64,000 nt of DNA from an uncultured Clostridia bacterium (GCA_934271235.1 CAKQQT010000013.1:1-64000), one strand, 5' to 3'. Positions 33,939-43,245 are shown, counted from the stretch's first letter. The notes: a model not told the origin generated them from the letters alone. Made by a program: numbers and translations.

Positions 33939-34757
33939 ATGAGTTCCGCACAGCAGATGTACAAAATCGGAGAATTCGCGAAGCTGACCGGGCTTTCGGT
34001 CCCGACGCTGCGCTATTACGATCAGATCGGACTGCTTTCTCCGGAAGTCAAGCTGATGAACGGTTATCGGCTCTACGCCGGACGGCAGATGTTCCAGACG
34101 CAGTTTATCAGCAATATGAAATCCGTAGGGCTTTCGCTGGAAGATATCCGGTACCTGGTGCAGCATCCGCAGCCGGAAGTGATCCTGCCGAAGCTGGGGG
34201 AACTGCATCGCAAATTGGAGGGCGATCTGCGGCAGATCCGCAGCTTGGAAAAATATTTCCGCATCGGTACGGATCATGCGGAGGTTGTGTTTTCACCAGA
34301 AAATATCGAACGCAGTTCGCTGCCCGCGACCTATGCGCTGTGCACCGAAATTGAAGAATTCCACACAGAGGGGATCTTCGCTTACCACGCGCAGGTTTTG
34401 CAAAAAAGCCGTGATGAGCTTGGCTTGCGGCAGAACTCCGGCATGCGCATCGTTTTGTATGAAGAACAGGAGCCGAATCGAAAAGGGAAGAACCAGTTGA
34501 TCTGTCCGGTGGATCTGCCGGAAACGGAGAAACAGAAAAAAGCGGTGCAGTGGTTTCCGAGGAAAAAGACGATCAGCTGCATTTTGCGGAAAGACCATGT
34601 TGATTACCGAGAAGAAATCCGGAAACTGCGTGAGTATCTCGAAGCCGAGGGGATGGAGGCGGCGGACAGTCCGCCGGTTGCGGAGGGACTTTTGGATCCG
34701 GGGGACCTTGCGGGACAGGATCTGATCCTGGCGCGTCTGCATGTGCCGATCCGATGA
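33939..34757 (+). CDS. MerR-family regulator with large effector domain
   Basis: The 272-residue protein has the MerR DNA-binding domain MYKIGEFAKLTGLSVPTLRYYDQIGLL (about 7-33), then the wing and dimer helix (SLEDIRYLVQHPQPEVILPKLGELHRKLEGDLRQI). Its C-terminal domain of about 170 residues resembles GyrI-like ligand-binding modules rather than metal-binding tails. It therefore probably senses an organic molecule. GGGAGGAAAACC supports the ATG at 33939. The divergent acetamidase promoter with a 19-bp spacer is its likely target. Confidence 0.85.
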   Translation: MSSAQQMYKIGEFAKLTGLSVPTLRYYDQIGLLSPEVKLMNGYRLYAGRQMFQTQFISNMKSVGLSLEDIRYLVQHPQPEVILPKLGELHRKLEGDLRQIRSLEKYFRIGTDHAEVVFSPENIERSSLPATYALCTEIEEFHTEGIFAYHAQVLQKSRDELGLRQNSGMRIVLYEEQEPNRKGKNQLICPVDLPETEKQKKAVQWFPRKKTISCILRKDHVDYREEIRKLREYLEAEGMEAADSPPVAEGLLDPGDLAGQDLILARLHVPIR

Positions 34758-34795
34758 AAAACATCGACCCGATTCATCAACCTTGCAAAAAACGA

Positions 34796-34845
34796 AAAAC
34801 CGTCGAAGCCGAAAAGAACTTCTGGCGGTTTTGGTTATTTTTTTG
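34796..34845. terminator. Bidirectional terminator between merR and csoR
   Basis: AAAACCGtCGAAG pairs with CTTCtGgCGGTTTT (34796-34832). T-rich tracts lie on the 3' side in both directions. Confidence 0.65.
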
Positions 34846-34857
34846 CTGTGACAAGCG

Positions 34858-35133
34858 TCAGCCCATATTGGCGAAACGCTCGACGGCTTTTGTGAAATCT
34901 TCGATGGTCTTGTCCGCATCGCCGTGTTCGATGCCGTCCTTGACACAGTGTTTGATATGACCCTCCAGCACGACCTGCCCGCACTTGTGCAGCGCAGATT
35001 TCGCGGCATTGATCTGGGAAAGCACTTCTTCGCAGGGCACATCATCATCCACCATACGGTCGATGGCTTTGACCTGACCGATGATCTTGGCGAGTCTTCT
35101 GTGCAGATTTTCTGCGTCCATACATTGTCTCAT
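34858..35133 (-). CDS. csoR: CsoR/RcnR-family metal-sensing repressor
   Basis: The 91-residue four-helix protein has the copper-sensor fingerprint Cys34, His59, Cys63 (VPCEEV ... GHIKHC) and LHRRLAKIIGQVKAIDRMV at the N-terminus. Members release DNA on binding Cu(I). GGAGG supports the start at 35133. Upstream is an inverted-repeat operator of the CsoR type, indicating autoregulation. No copper chaperone or intact exporter lies next to it; the nearest CPC-motif ATPase is the damaged gene at 30511. Related sensors for other thiophilic ligands cannot be excluded. Confidence 0.85.
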   Translation of the reverse strand: MRQCMDAENLHRRLAKIIGQVKAIDRMVDDDVPCEEVLSQINAAKSALHKCGQVVLEGHIKHCVKDGIEHGDADKTIEDFTKAVERFANMG

Positions 35134-35145
35134 AATAATATCCTC

Positions 35146-35197
35146 CATACCTATCGGGGTATGTCCCATTATACCGCGAAACGGCCGAAAAAGTCAA
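35146..35197 (-). promoter_or_regulatory. csoR promoter and CsoR-type operator
   Basis: Reading minus: TTGACT (35197-35192), 18 bp, TATAAT (35173-35168). The inverted repeat CATACCCCGATAGGTATG (35163-35146) covers the transcription start up to the ribosome site, where a bound repressor would block initiation. Confidence 0.65.
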
Positions 35198-35215
35198 GCC
35201 GCGATTCCGGGCTGT

Positions 35216-35611
35216 TTACCAGGAAACGGTTTCTGCCGGTTTTGTGAAAGAGCAGAACGTAGCGGTCGCGTCGGTCAGATAGTAAACGACAGTATTGCCG
35301 TCATCCGGATCGTACATGGCCTTGAGGCTCGGATAAGCTTCCAGCATGGAAACTCTGGCTTCTCTGCGGTCATCTTCGACCAGTGTGCCGCAAAGACGGA
35401 TCCAGGCATCCTGTCCGACCATGGCAGAGATCTCAACTTTGCCGTTCGCGGCGATCTGCTTGGCGACATCCTTGGACTTTCCGGTCTGGATGTAGAGCTT
35501 GCCGTCGAACAGATTGACGGTGCCGAACGGTCTGACATGCGGCTGATCGCCGTCAACGGTCGCGATATAGTAAACGCCTGCCTGCTTCAAAAATTCAAGA
35601 ACCTTTTCCAT
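35216..35611 (-). CDS. Pyridoxamine 5'-phosphate oxidase-like flavin-binding protein
   Basis: The 131-residue protein has the split-barrel PPOX fold signature: YYIATVDGDQPHVRPFGTVNLFDGKLYIQTGKSKDVAKQI, followed by NGKVEISAMVGQDAWIRLCGTLVED. Small single-domain members bind FMN or F420 and are usually reductases or heme-related proteins rather than vitamin B6 enzymes. GAGGT precedes the ATG. It has its own transcription unit, since the csoR promoter lies downstream. Confidence 0.85.
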   Translation of the reverse strand: MEKVLEFLKQAGVYYIATVDGDQPHVRPFGTVNLFDGKLYIQTGKSKDVAKQIAANGKVEISAMVGQDAWIRLCGTLVEDDRREARVSMLEAYPSLKAMYDPDDGNTVVYYLTDATATFCSFTKPAETVSW

Positions 35612-35676
35612 AATAGTACCTCGCTTTCTTCATTTGTATCGGGATATCTTTATTTTACGCTTCTCGATGTCAAAAA

Positions 35677-36603
35677 TCAAGATGCATCTGCCTTGTGCCG
35701 CCCGTCGGCCTGCCGGCCGGGGTTATGGTTGCTGACCAGAAGCGACAGGAAGATCAGCACACAGCCGATGCCCATGCGCAGTGTAAACGGGTCGCCGTAA
35801 AACAGCAGAGAAAAGGCGAGGCCGAAGACGGATTCCAGACTTAAAAGAAGGGCCGCGTGGGCGGCAGAGGTAAATCTTTGGGCGAAATTCTGCAGGCCGA
35901 ACGCGACGGCGGTATTGAGAATGCCGAGATAGAGGATCCCCAGCACCGAGCGCAGGCTGACGGCTTGCTCCGGCAGCCCGCTGAGACAGGCAGTGACGCC
36001 CGCGAAGACGGCGGCTCCGAGCATCTGGTAAAACGTCAGCGGAATGATCGCGAAACGCTGCGAGAGTTTTCCTACGAGCACGATCTGTACAGAAAAGATC
36101 AGGGCGAAGCCGAGCGTGAGAAAATCGCCGGATTGGATCTTTTGGATATCGCCGAGGCTTAAAAATGCGATCCCGCAGAGCGCCAGCGCCGCGGCCAGAT
36201 AGCTCTGCAGGGAGATTTTTCTGCGAAAGATCAGCCAGGCGACGAAGGGTGTGAACAGAACGTAGGTCGCGGCCAGAAACGACTGCTTGGTGGTCGTTGT
36301 ATACTGCAGGGCAAAGAGCTGGACGAAAAGCCCGGCGTATTGCAGGATGCCGAGCGCAAGTCCCCAGCGGACGCAAGCGGCGGCCGCCGTTTTGATCTGC
36401 CGGGAAAAGAGAAGTCCCATGCAGAGCGCGGCAAGGCTGAAGCGAACGAAAAGGATCCACTGCGGGGAAACGGTCTCGAGCGCGACTTTCCCGGCGATGA
36501 AGCCGCCGCCCCAGATGATCGCGACCAAAAGCAGGAGCAGGTTGGCGGTCTTTGGTGAGAGCTTGGAGGTTTGCTGCAGGGAAGTGTCCGGTTGTGTTTT
36601 CAT
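35677..36603 (-). CDS. EamA/DMT-family transporter
   Basis: The 308-residue protein has ten predicted membrane helices in two EamA repeats (LLLLLVAIIWGGGFIAGKVALETVSPQWILFVRF; ALLLSLESVFGLAFSLLFYGD at the second repeat). It is probably an exporter or importer of small metabolites; the substrate is unknown. AAAGGAA precedes the ATG at 36603. It is a second DMT protein in the window, distantly similar to the one at 48181. Confidence 0.88.
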   Translation of the reverse strand: MKTQPDTSLQQTSKLSPKTANLLLLLVAIIWGGGFIAGKVALETVSPQWILFVRFSLAALCMGLLFSRQIKTAAAACVRWGLALGILQYAGLFVQLFALQYTTTTKQSFLAATYVLFTPFVAWLIFRRKISLQSYLAAALALCGIAFLSLGDIQKIQSGDFLTLGFALIFSVQIVLVGKLSQRFAIIPLTFYQMLGAAVFAGVTACLSGLPEQAVSLRSVLGILYLGILNTAVAFGLQNFAQRFTSAAHAALLLSLESVFGLAFSLLFYGDPFTLRMGIGCVLIFLSLLVSNHNPGRQADGRHKADAS

Positions 36604-36741
36604 AGTTCGATTCCTTTGCTGTGTAGAATATGACTTGAATATAGCACAAAGGCGTCGGTAAAAGCAAGCTGTCTTTTAACCCTTTTGACGAGACCGCGGA
36701 AATTTTGTTTGCGAAAGAGACCGGATAAGCGCAAATAGCGC

Positions 36742-36770
36742 TTGTCAAGCAGCCGATTCTGTGGTAAACT
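36742..36770 (+). promoter_or_regulatory. Promoter of tRNA-Ala
   Basis: TTGTCA (36742-36747), 17 bp, TAAACT (36765-36770), 13 bp upstream of the tRNA. Confidence 0.55.
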
Positions 36771-36783
36771 CTAGAATAGATGC

Positions 36784-36859
36784 GGGGCATTAGCGCAGCT
36801 GGGAGCGCGTTTGACTGGCAGTCAAGAGGTCAGGGGTTCGAGCCCCCTATGCTCCACCA
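36784..36859 (+). tRNA. tRNA-Ala (anticodon GGC)
   Basis: The acceptor GGGGCAT pairs with ATGCTCC, the D stem is GCGC/GCGC, the anticodon stem TTTGA/TCAAG holds the loop CTGGCAG with GGC at the decoding position, and the T arm is AGGGG-TTCGAGC-CCCCT. CCA is encoded (36857-36859). It reads GCC and GCU alanine codons. Confidence 0.95.
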
Positions 36860-36866
36860 TTCATCT

Positions 36867-36902
36867 AAAGACGTGATCCGAGAGGATCACGTCTTTTTTT
36901 TG
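36867..36902 (+). terminator. Terminator of tRNA-Ala
   Basis: AAGACGTGATCC and GGATCACGTCTT form a perfect 12-pair stem with a GAGA loop, followed by a long T-run. Confidence 0.92.
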
Positions 36903-36922
36903 CATAAAATCCTTGCATTTCC

Positions 36923-36951
36923 TTGGCTTTTTCCCTGAATTGTGATATAGT
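36923..36951 (+). promoter_or_regulatory. SigA-type promoter of the plsX operon
   Basis: TTGGCT (36923-36928), 17 bp, TATAGT (36946-36951). The leader of about 120 nt has no FapR-type palindrome that I can see. Confidence 0.5.
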
Positions 36952-37074
36952 TTAATTTGTATGAGTATGTGCAGATCGACGGATACTGAGCGAAGCGTCG
37001 GTCATGCAGGAGCCTGGCAAAAGGCAAAAATCGAGATAAATCATTGTGCAGCCTTTCATAAGGAGGAAAACGAT

Positions 37075-38091
37075 ATGAAAATAATCTTAGACGGAATGGG
37101 TGGCGACCATGCTCCGGCAAGCGTGGTAGAGGGCGCGATCCTGGCCATGAAAGAAATGGAACATGAGATCGTCATCGTCGGTCAGCAGGAACTGATCGAA
37201 GCCGAATTAAAAAAACATAAATATGATCATCAGAGACTTTCGGTCGTTGACGCGCGTGAAGTCATCACCAACGACGAGGCGCCGGTGCGGGCAGTCCGGT
37301 CAAAGAAAGACTCTTCGATCGTCCGCGGCATTAACATGGTCAAGGACGGTGAAGGCGATATCTTTATCTCCGCGGGCAGCACGGGCGCGCTGCTCTGCGG
37401 CGGTCTGTTCATCCTCGGCCGTATCCGCGGGGTGGATCGTCCGGCGCTGGCATCGATTTACCCGATCATCGGCGGGCAGGCGTCTCTGCTGGTCGACGCA
37501 GGCGCGAACACCGAGTGCAAACCGGCAAATCTGTTGGAATTTGCGGTGATGGGCAGCATTTATATGGAAAAAGTCATCGGCCGCAAGAGTCCGCGCGTCG
37601 GATTGGTCAATGTCGGCGAAGAAGCAAAAAAAGGTTCGGCCCTGACCAAGGTGACCTACGAAATGCTTTCGGAGAGCAATCTGAACTTTGTCGGCAATGT
37701 AGAGGCCCGCGAGGTGCCGAAAGGAGCCTGCGATGTCATCGTGACCGACGGCTTTACCGGAAACGTCATCCTGAAGCTGACGGAAGGACTTGCGTGGAAC
37801 ATCCTGCAGGTCATCAAGCGTAAATTTACCGAGGGCATCAAAGCCAAGATGGGAGCGGCGCTTTTGATCGATAAGCTGAACGGGTTCAAAAAAGAATTCG
37901 ACTATTCCGAATACGGCGGCGCGCCGATCCTCGGCGTCAAGGGACCGATCGTCAAAATGCACGGTTCTTCCAGCGCCAACGCGGTAAAGAACACCATCTT
38001 AAAAGGCATTCCTTATGTGACCGAGAACGTTGTAAAGACCATTGAAAATTCGGTTCTGGAAGTTGAGGAGAGCACATTAATTGAAAATTAG
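37075..38091 (+). CDS. plsX: Phosphate acyltransferase PlsX
   Basis: The 338-residue protein begins MKIILDGMGGDHAP and contains the conserved FISAGSTGALLCGG, GRIRGVDRPALASIYP and VTDGFTGNVILKLTEG blocks. It converts acyl-ACP to acyl-phosphate for PlsY in phospholipid synthesis. The ATG at 37075 follows AAGGAGGAAAAC; the open frame back to 36961 is leader. It overlaps rnc by 11 nt. Unusually for the cluster, acpP does not follow. PlsX, PlsY and GpsA in the same block supply the first steps of glycerophospholipid synthesis. Confidence 0.95.
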   Translation: MKIILDGMGGDHAPASVVEGAILAMKEMEHEIVIVGQQELIEAELKKHKYDHQRLSVVDAREVITNDEAPVRAVRSKKDSSIVRGINMVKDGEGDIFISAGSTGALLCGGLFILGRIRGVDRPALASIYPIIGGQASLLVDAGANTECKPANLLEFAVMGSIYMEKVIGRKSPRVGLVNVGEEAKKGSALTKVTYEMLSESNLNFVGNVEAREVPKGACDVIVTDGFTGNVILKLTEGLAWNILQVIKRKFTEGIKAKMGAALLIDKLNGFKKEFDYSEYGGAPILGVKGPIVKMHGSSSANAVKNTILKGIPYVTENVVKTIENSVLEVEESTLIEN

Positions 38092-38788
38092 AGAATTTGA
38101 GCAAAAGATCGGGTACCGGTTCCGAAACAAAGATTATCTGGAGACTGCGCTGACGCACAGCTCTTTCAACCGAGAAAAAAACACCAAGCACAAGGACAAC
38201 GAACGGCTGGAGTTTCTGGGCGACGCGTTCTTTGACGCGGTGATCAGCGTGGAACTCTTTGAGCGCATGCAGCATGTGACCGAGGGAAAGCTGACCAAAA
38301 CGCGCGCGCTGATCGTCTGCGAGAGCGCGCTGGCGGAAGTCGCCCGCGGCTATGATCTGGGCAGCTATCTGAACCTCGGACACGGAGAGGCGACCGGAGG
38401 CGGCCGCGACAAGGAGTCGATCTTAGCAGACAGTATGGAAGCGGTGATCGGCGCCATTTTTATGGACGGCGGCTTTGAAGCCATGCAGCAGTTTGTGACG
38501 CGGTCATTTTCCAAGATCATCGATAAAGCCGTGGAGGGCAAACTGTTTTCCGACTATAAATCGGAAGTGCAGGAGGTCCTGCAGAGCAAGGGCAAGCCGG
38601 TGACCATCGCTTATCTTACCGACCGCGAAGAAGGACCGGCTCACGACAAGACCTTTTATATGCATCTTTCCTGCAACGGCAAGGTGATGGGAAAAGGCGT
38701 CGGCAAGAGCAAGAAAGAGGCAGAACAGAACGCAGCAAAACAAGCATTGGAAATGCTTGAGAGGAGAGAAAACACAGATGTATTTTAA
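38081..38788 (+). CDS. rnc: Ribonuclease III
   Basis: The 235-residue protein has the catalytic signature NERLEFLGDAFFD (about residues 44-56), the second acidic site DSMEAVIGAIFMDGG (about 116-130) and a C-terminal double-stranded RNA-binding domain (about 158-230, ending GVGKSKKEAEQNAAKQALEML). It processes rRNA and double-stranded RNA. The start is TTG at 38081, behind GAGGAGAG and inside the end of plsX. It overlaps smc by 11 nt. Confidence 0.95.
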   Translation: MKIREFEQKIGYRFRNKDYLETALTHSSFNREKNTKHKDNERLEFLGDAFFDAVISVELFERMQHVTEGKLTKTRALIVCESALAEVARGYDLGSYLNLGHGEATGGGRDKESILADSMEAVIGAIFMDGGFEAMQQFVTRSFSKIIDKAVEGKLFSDYKSEVQEVLQSKGKPVTIAYLTDREEGPAHDKTFYMHLSCNGKVMGKGVGKSKKEAEQNAAKQALEMLERRENTDVF

Positions 38789-41700
38789 GCGCATAGAAAT
38801 GCACGGATTTAAGTCCTTTGCGGAACCGGTGGTGATCGACTTCCATGAGGGTGTGACCTGTATCGTCGGCCCGAACGGAAGCGGCAAAAGCAATATCAGC
38901 GACGCGATCCGCTGGGTCCTGGGAGAACAGAGTCCGAAAATGCTGCGCGGCGGCAAGATGGAGGAAGTGATCTTTGCGGGGACCGCGAGCCGAAAATCAC
39001 GCGGCATGGCGGAGGTTACGCTGGTCATCGATAATTCCACGGGGATTTTGGATATCGACTACAACGAAGTAGCCATTACCAGAAGGATGTACCGTTCCGG
39101 TGAAAGCGAATATCTGATCAACAACAATCAGTGCCGCCTGCGGGACATTAAAGAACTCATCATGGACACCGGCATCGGCGTGGACGGCTATTCCATCATC
39201 GGACAGGGCAAGATCGCCGATATCGTCAGCAGCAAGCCGGAGAGCCGACGGGAGATCTTTGAAGAAGCTGCCGGCGTGGTGATGTACAAGAGCAAAAAGA
39301 GTGAAGCGGAACGCAAACTCGAAAGCACCAACGCGAATCTGGAACGCGTCAACGACATCGTCAGCGAGATCGAAGGACGGATCGACGGACTGCGTGAGGA
39401 CAGCGTCAAGGCGAAGGAATATCTGGAACTGCGCGAAAAATACCGGGAGCTGGAGATCAATATCACCTTAAAGAACGTGGAGCGTCTGGAAACTTCCAAC
39501 GAAACGATCCGCAGCGACGTGCAGGCGCTCACAGAATCTGTGAACGCGCTCGGCGAACGGAAAAAAACGCTGGATACCGAGATCGCCGCGGACCGGCAGC
39601 AAAATGAAAATCTGGAGCAGCTCGGCAATGAAGCCAGAGACCGGCTCATGGAAAAGATCGAGGAACTCAATCGCCTGACGAACAAAAGCCAGCTGGATCA
39701 GGAACGGCTGCACGCGATGGAGCGGGATACCGTGCGGATCCAAGGCGAGATCGCGGACTGCGAGCAGAAGCTGAAGACAGAACGGCGGAGCGAAGCGGAG
39801 CTTGCCGCGCAGCAGGAGGAGCTTTCCAAAGGTCTTGCGGAGGAAGAACAGAGCTTGCAGCAAAAGATACAAAGCTATAACGAAGTGACCGCGCAGATGC
39901 TGAAGCTTTCCGATCACATCGAAGACCTGCGCAGCGATATGTTTGAAAGACACAGCCGCGCCGCGTCAAAACGCAGCGAAGCCGGGAGCATGGAGAGCTA
40001 TCGCGAGTCCATGCAGAAGCGTAAGGCACAGCTGCTTGCAGAAGACGCGGAGATTACCGAAAGTACTCGCCAGCAGCAGGAAAACAGACAAAAGGATCTT
40101 GCGGCAAAGACGGAAGCAGAAACCGCAGTCCGGGAGCTGAAAACAGCGGCACAAGAGACCCGGGATCAGATCCGCAGCCTGACGCAGGAGATCGCGGAGG
40201 CTTCCAAAGAACTGGATGATCTGCGGATCCGCGGCAGTCAGCTTTCCGCGCGCAAGAAGACCATGGAAGAAATGGAGCATAATTACGAGGGCTACAACGG
40301 AGCCGTTCGTTTTATCATGAAAGCAGGGATCTCCGGCATCGAGGGCGTTGTCGGAGACCTGATGAAAGCGCCGACAGGCTATGAAACGGCACTGGAGACG
40401 GCGCTCGGCGGAGCGATGCAGAACATCGTCTGTCAAAAAGACGATCATGCGAAACAGGCGATCCGCCTGCTCAAGACAAACAAAGCGGGCCGTCTGACGT
40501 TTTTACCGATGGAATCGGTGAAAGGCGCGCAGAGCACGGTGCCGGACGGCGTTTGTCGTCATGCCGGATACAAAGGCATGGGCTGCGAACTCGCGGTATT
40601 TGATCCGAAGTACCAGGGGATCTTCCGTTATCTGCTGGGCAGAGTCGCCATCGTCGATAATATGGACAGCGCGGTCGCGCTTTCCAAGATCGCCGGAAAC
40701 GGCATCCGTTTCGTAACGCTGGACGGAGAAGTCATCAATGCCGGCGGCGCGATCACCGGCGGAAAGTATAAAAATGCTTCCGCAAATCTGCTGGCGCGCA
40801 AAAGCGAGATCGACGAACTGACGAAACAGGTGAAGACGCTGCTGACGCAGTATGAAAGCGGAAAGCAGGAAAACCGGGAACGGCAGGAGCGGCAGGAAAA
40901 ACTGACCGCCGAGCTGCAGCAGACGGAGGAGGAACGCAGAAAGAAAGAATTGGAGATCACCGCGCTGGACGCCAAATTGGAAGCGCAGAGCGACAGCACG
41001 CGCAGCGCCGAGGAGGCGAAGAAGAAGCACAAAGGCGAGCTTTCCTCCATTGAGCACGAATACGCCAAGATGGAAACCGTGATCGCGGAGATCCTGCAGG
41101 AAGCGGAACAGGCGGAAGCGCAGACTGCCGAACTGGAACAGCAGATCGCCGCGGAAATGAAGCAGCTGGAAGCTGCCAAGCTCCGGACGGAGCAGGCCAA
41201 CGAGGCGATCACAAGAGCCAGGATTGCCAGACAAGAGAAAGAAAGTAAGTTCGACGCAGGTCAGGGACTTCTTGACCGGGTGCGCAGCGCAGCCGGAGAT
41301 TTCCGGCAGCAGATCGCCGAGCGGAGACAGAAGCTGGCGGATATGGAACGCGAACAGCATGAGATCCTGTTCAGTTCGGACAACGGGCAGGAACTTTTCG
41401 AACAGCGCAGCGGGGAAAAGGCTGAACTGGAAGACTATATCGCAAGACTTTCCACCCAGAAGAGCGCATTGACCGTGAGCCTTAATGCCAAGACGGACGA
41501 GCAGGCTTCGATGGGCGAGAAGCTCAACGCGTATCAGGATCAGAAGTACCAGCAGGAGATCAAACTTGCCAAAAATGAGACCCAGCTGGATACGCTGAAG
41601 GAGAAACTGTGGGAGGAATTCGAAATTTCCTACGCGCAGGCCGTGACATTCAAAAAAGAAGATTTCGTCATGAGTACGGCGACCAAAGAAAGCCGAGAAG

Positions 41701-42326
41701 TCAAGAACCGGATCCGCGAGCTCGGCGATGTCAATGTCGGCGCGATCCGGGAATATGAACAGGTCAGCGAGCGCTACCGCTTCTTGACGGAACAGCGGGC
41801 GGACATTCTGAACGCGATGCAGGAACTGCAGACCATCATCGCCGATATGGACAAGACCATCAAGACCAAGTTCAAAGAAAACTTCGATCAGGTCGTGATC
41901 CACTTTGAAGCCATCTTCAAAGAACTCTTCGGCGGCGGACAGGCAGAGCTGCGGCTGGATGACGAAAATAATCCGCTGGAGGCGGGCATTGAGATCATCG
42001 CGCAGCCGCCGGGCAAGAAACTGCAGAACATCAACCTGATGTCGGGCGGCGAAAAAACGATGACTGCCATCGCGCTGATGTTCGCGGTGCTGAAGACAAA
42101 GCCGACGCCGTTCTGCATCCTTGATGAGGTGGAGGCAGCGCTCGATGACGCGAACATCGACCGTTTCGCCAACTATCTGAAGAATTTCCACGAAATTCAG
42201 TTCGCGGTCGTCACACACCAGAAAGTCACGATGGAACACGCGGACGTACTGTACGGCGTAACGATGCCGGAACAGGGCATATCCAAAGTCATTTCGCTGC
42301 GTCTGGGCGATGATTTCGAACTATAA
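38778..42326 (+). CDS. smc: Chromosome segregation protein SMC
   Basis: The 1182-residue protein has Walker A GPNGSGKSN (about 32-40), long coiled coils (about 170-490 and 670-1000), a hinge (about 515-650, with GGAITGGKY), the signature LMSGGEKTMTAIALMFA and Walker B FCILDEVEAALDDAN. It forms the condensin core with ScpA/ScpB. The ATG at 38778 follows GGAGAG and overlaps rnc. The length is normal for bacterial SMC. The plsX-rnc-smc-ftsY order is conserved in Firmicutes. Confidence 0.97.
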   Translation: MYFKRIEMHGFKSFAEPVVIDFHEGVTCIVGPNGSGKSNISDAIRWVLGEQSPKMLRGGKMEEVIFAGTASRKSRGMAEVTLVIDNSTGILDIDYNEVAITRRMYRSGESEYLINNNQCRLRDIKELIMDTGIGVDGYSIIGQGKIADIVSSKPESRREIFEEAAGVVMYKSKKSEAERKLESTNANLERVNDIVSEIEGRIDGLREDSVKAKEYLELREKYRELEINITLKNVERLETSNETIRSDVQALTESVNALGERKKTLDTEIAADRQQNENLEQLGNEARDRLMEKIEELNRLTNKSQLDQERLHAMERDTVRIQGEIADCEQKLKTERRSEAELAAQQEELSKGLAEEEQSLQQKIQSYNEVTAQMLKLSDHIEDLRSDMFERHSRAASKRSEAGSMESYRESMQKRKAQLLAEDAEITESTRQQQENRQKDLAAKTEAETAVRELKTAAQETRDQIRSLTQEIAEASKELDDLRIRGSQLSARKKTMEEMEHNYEGYNGAVRFIMKAGISGIEGVVGDLMKAPTGYETALETALGGAMQNIVCQKDDHAKQAIRLLKTNKAGRLTFLPMESVKGAQSTVPDGVCRHAGYKGMGCELAVFDPKYQGIFRYLLGRVAIVDNMDSAVALSKIAGNGIRFVTLDGEVINAGGAITGGKYKNASANLLARKSEIDELTKQVKTLLTQYESGKQENRERQERQEKLTAELQQTEEERRKKELEITALDAKLEAQSDSTRSAEEAKKKHKGELSSIEHEYAKMETVIAEILQEAEQAEAQTAELEQQIAAEMKQLEAAKLRTEQANEAITRARIARQEKESKFDAGQGLLDRVRSAAGDFRQQIAERRQKLADMEREQHEILFSSDNGQELFEQRSGEKAELEDYIARLSTQKSALTVSLNAKTDEQASMGEKLNAYQDQKYQQEIKLAKNETQLDTLKEKLWEEFEISYAQAVTFKKEDFVMSTATKESREVKNRIRELGDVNVGAIREYEQVSERYRFLTEQRADILNAMQELQTIIADMDKTIKTKFKENFDQVVIHFEAIFKELFGGGQAELRLDDENNPLEAGIEIIAQPPGKKLQNINLMSGGEKTMTAIALMFAVLKTKPTPFCILDEVEAALDDANIDRFANYLKNFHEIQFAVVTHQKVTMEHADVLYGVTMPEQGISKVISLRLGDDFEL

Positions 42327-42345
42327 GGGAAAAAAGGGGGACAAG

Positions 42346-43245
42346 ATGTCATTATTTAAAGAAAAAAAATCTTTCTTCGGCAGACTTTCCGAAAGGATCA
42401 CCGATACCATCATGCTGCGCGGACAGGTCGACGAGGAACTGATGGACGAGCTGGAAGAAGTGCTGATCACCTCCGACATCGGCATGGACACTACGATGAA
42501 GATCATGGAGCAGCTCCGCGAAGCAGTCAAAAAAGAACATATCTCACAGCCGTCGGAAGTGACAAAGGCATTGCAGCGCATCATGACCGCGGCGGTCGAT
42601 AAAGGGGAAGCACAGAAGCTATGTCAGGATACGCCGCTAGTCATTCTGATGATCGGCATCAACGGCGGCGGCAAGACGACATCCATCGGCAAGCTGGCGC
42701 ATCGCCTCAAAAAAGAGGGCAAGACCGTCATGCTCGCCGCGGCGGATACGTTCCGGGCGGCGGCAGCCGAGCAGCTTGCGGTCTGGGGCGAACGGAACGG
42801 CGTCAATGTGGTCAAGCATCAGGAAGGCGCGGATCCGTCGGCGGTCATTTTTGACGCCATTCAGTCCGCGAAAGCAAAAAATATCGACGTGCTGATCTGC
42901 GACACCGCCGGCAGACTGCAGAATAAAAAGAATCTGATGAACGAACTGGAAAAGATGAACAAAGTGATCTCCAGAGAATACCCGGACGCGAAACGCGAAA
43001 CCCTGCTGGTCTTGGACGCCACGACCGGGAAAAACGCGGTATCGCAGGCACAGGAATTCGGTCAGGTAGCGGACATCACCGGCATCGTGCTGACCAAGCT
43101 GGACGGCACAGCCAAGGGCGGCATTGCCGTGACGATCGCGGACGAATTCGACATGCCGATCAAGTTTATCGGCGTCGGCGAGGGCATCGAAGACCTTGCG
43201 GAATTCGTACCGGAGCAGTTTATAGGAGGAATTTTCAATGAGTAA
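42346..43245 (+). CDS. ftsY: Signal recognition particle receptor FtsY
   Basis: The 299-residue protein has a short N-terminal amphipathic stretch (MSLFKEKKSFFGRLSERI) in place of the long acidic A domain, a four-helix N domain, and a G domain with GINGGGKTTSIGKLA, DTFRAAAAEQL, DTAGRLQNKKNLMNEL, TKLDGTAKGG and GVGEGIEDL. It docks SRP-ribosome complexes at the membrane. AAGGGGG precedes the ATG at 42346. The stop overlaps der by 8 nt. This gene order differs from the usual ftsY-ffh pair. Confidence 0.95.
   Translation: MSLFKEKKSFFGRLSERITDTIMLRGQVDEELMDELEEVLITSDIGMDTTMKIMEQLREAVKKEHISQPSEVTKALQRIMTAAVDKGEAQKLCQDTPLVILMIGINGGGKTTSIGKLAHRLKKEGKTVMLAAADTFRAAAAEQLAVWGERNGVNVVKHQEGADPSAVIFDAIQSAKAKNIDVLICDTAGRLQNKKNLMNELEKMNKVISREYPDAKRETLLVLDATTGKNAVSQAQEFGQVADITGIVLTKLDGTAKGGIAVTIADEFDMPIKFIGVGEGIEDLAEFVPEQFIGGIFNE

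Noticed and set aside
36961..37074. An N-terminal extension of PlsX
   Set aside because: No ribosome site at 36961 and the PlsX family begins at MKIILDGMGG; AAGGAGG lies directly before 37075.
40503..42239. A 578-codon minus-strand open frame inside smc
   Set aside because: It is a shadow of a GC-rich coiled-coil coding region; Leu/Phe/Arg-rich with no family resemblance.
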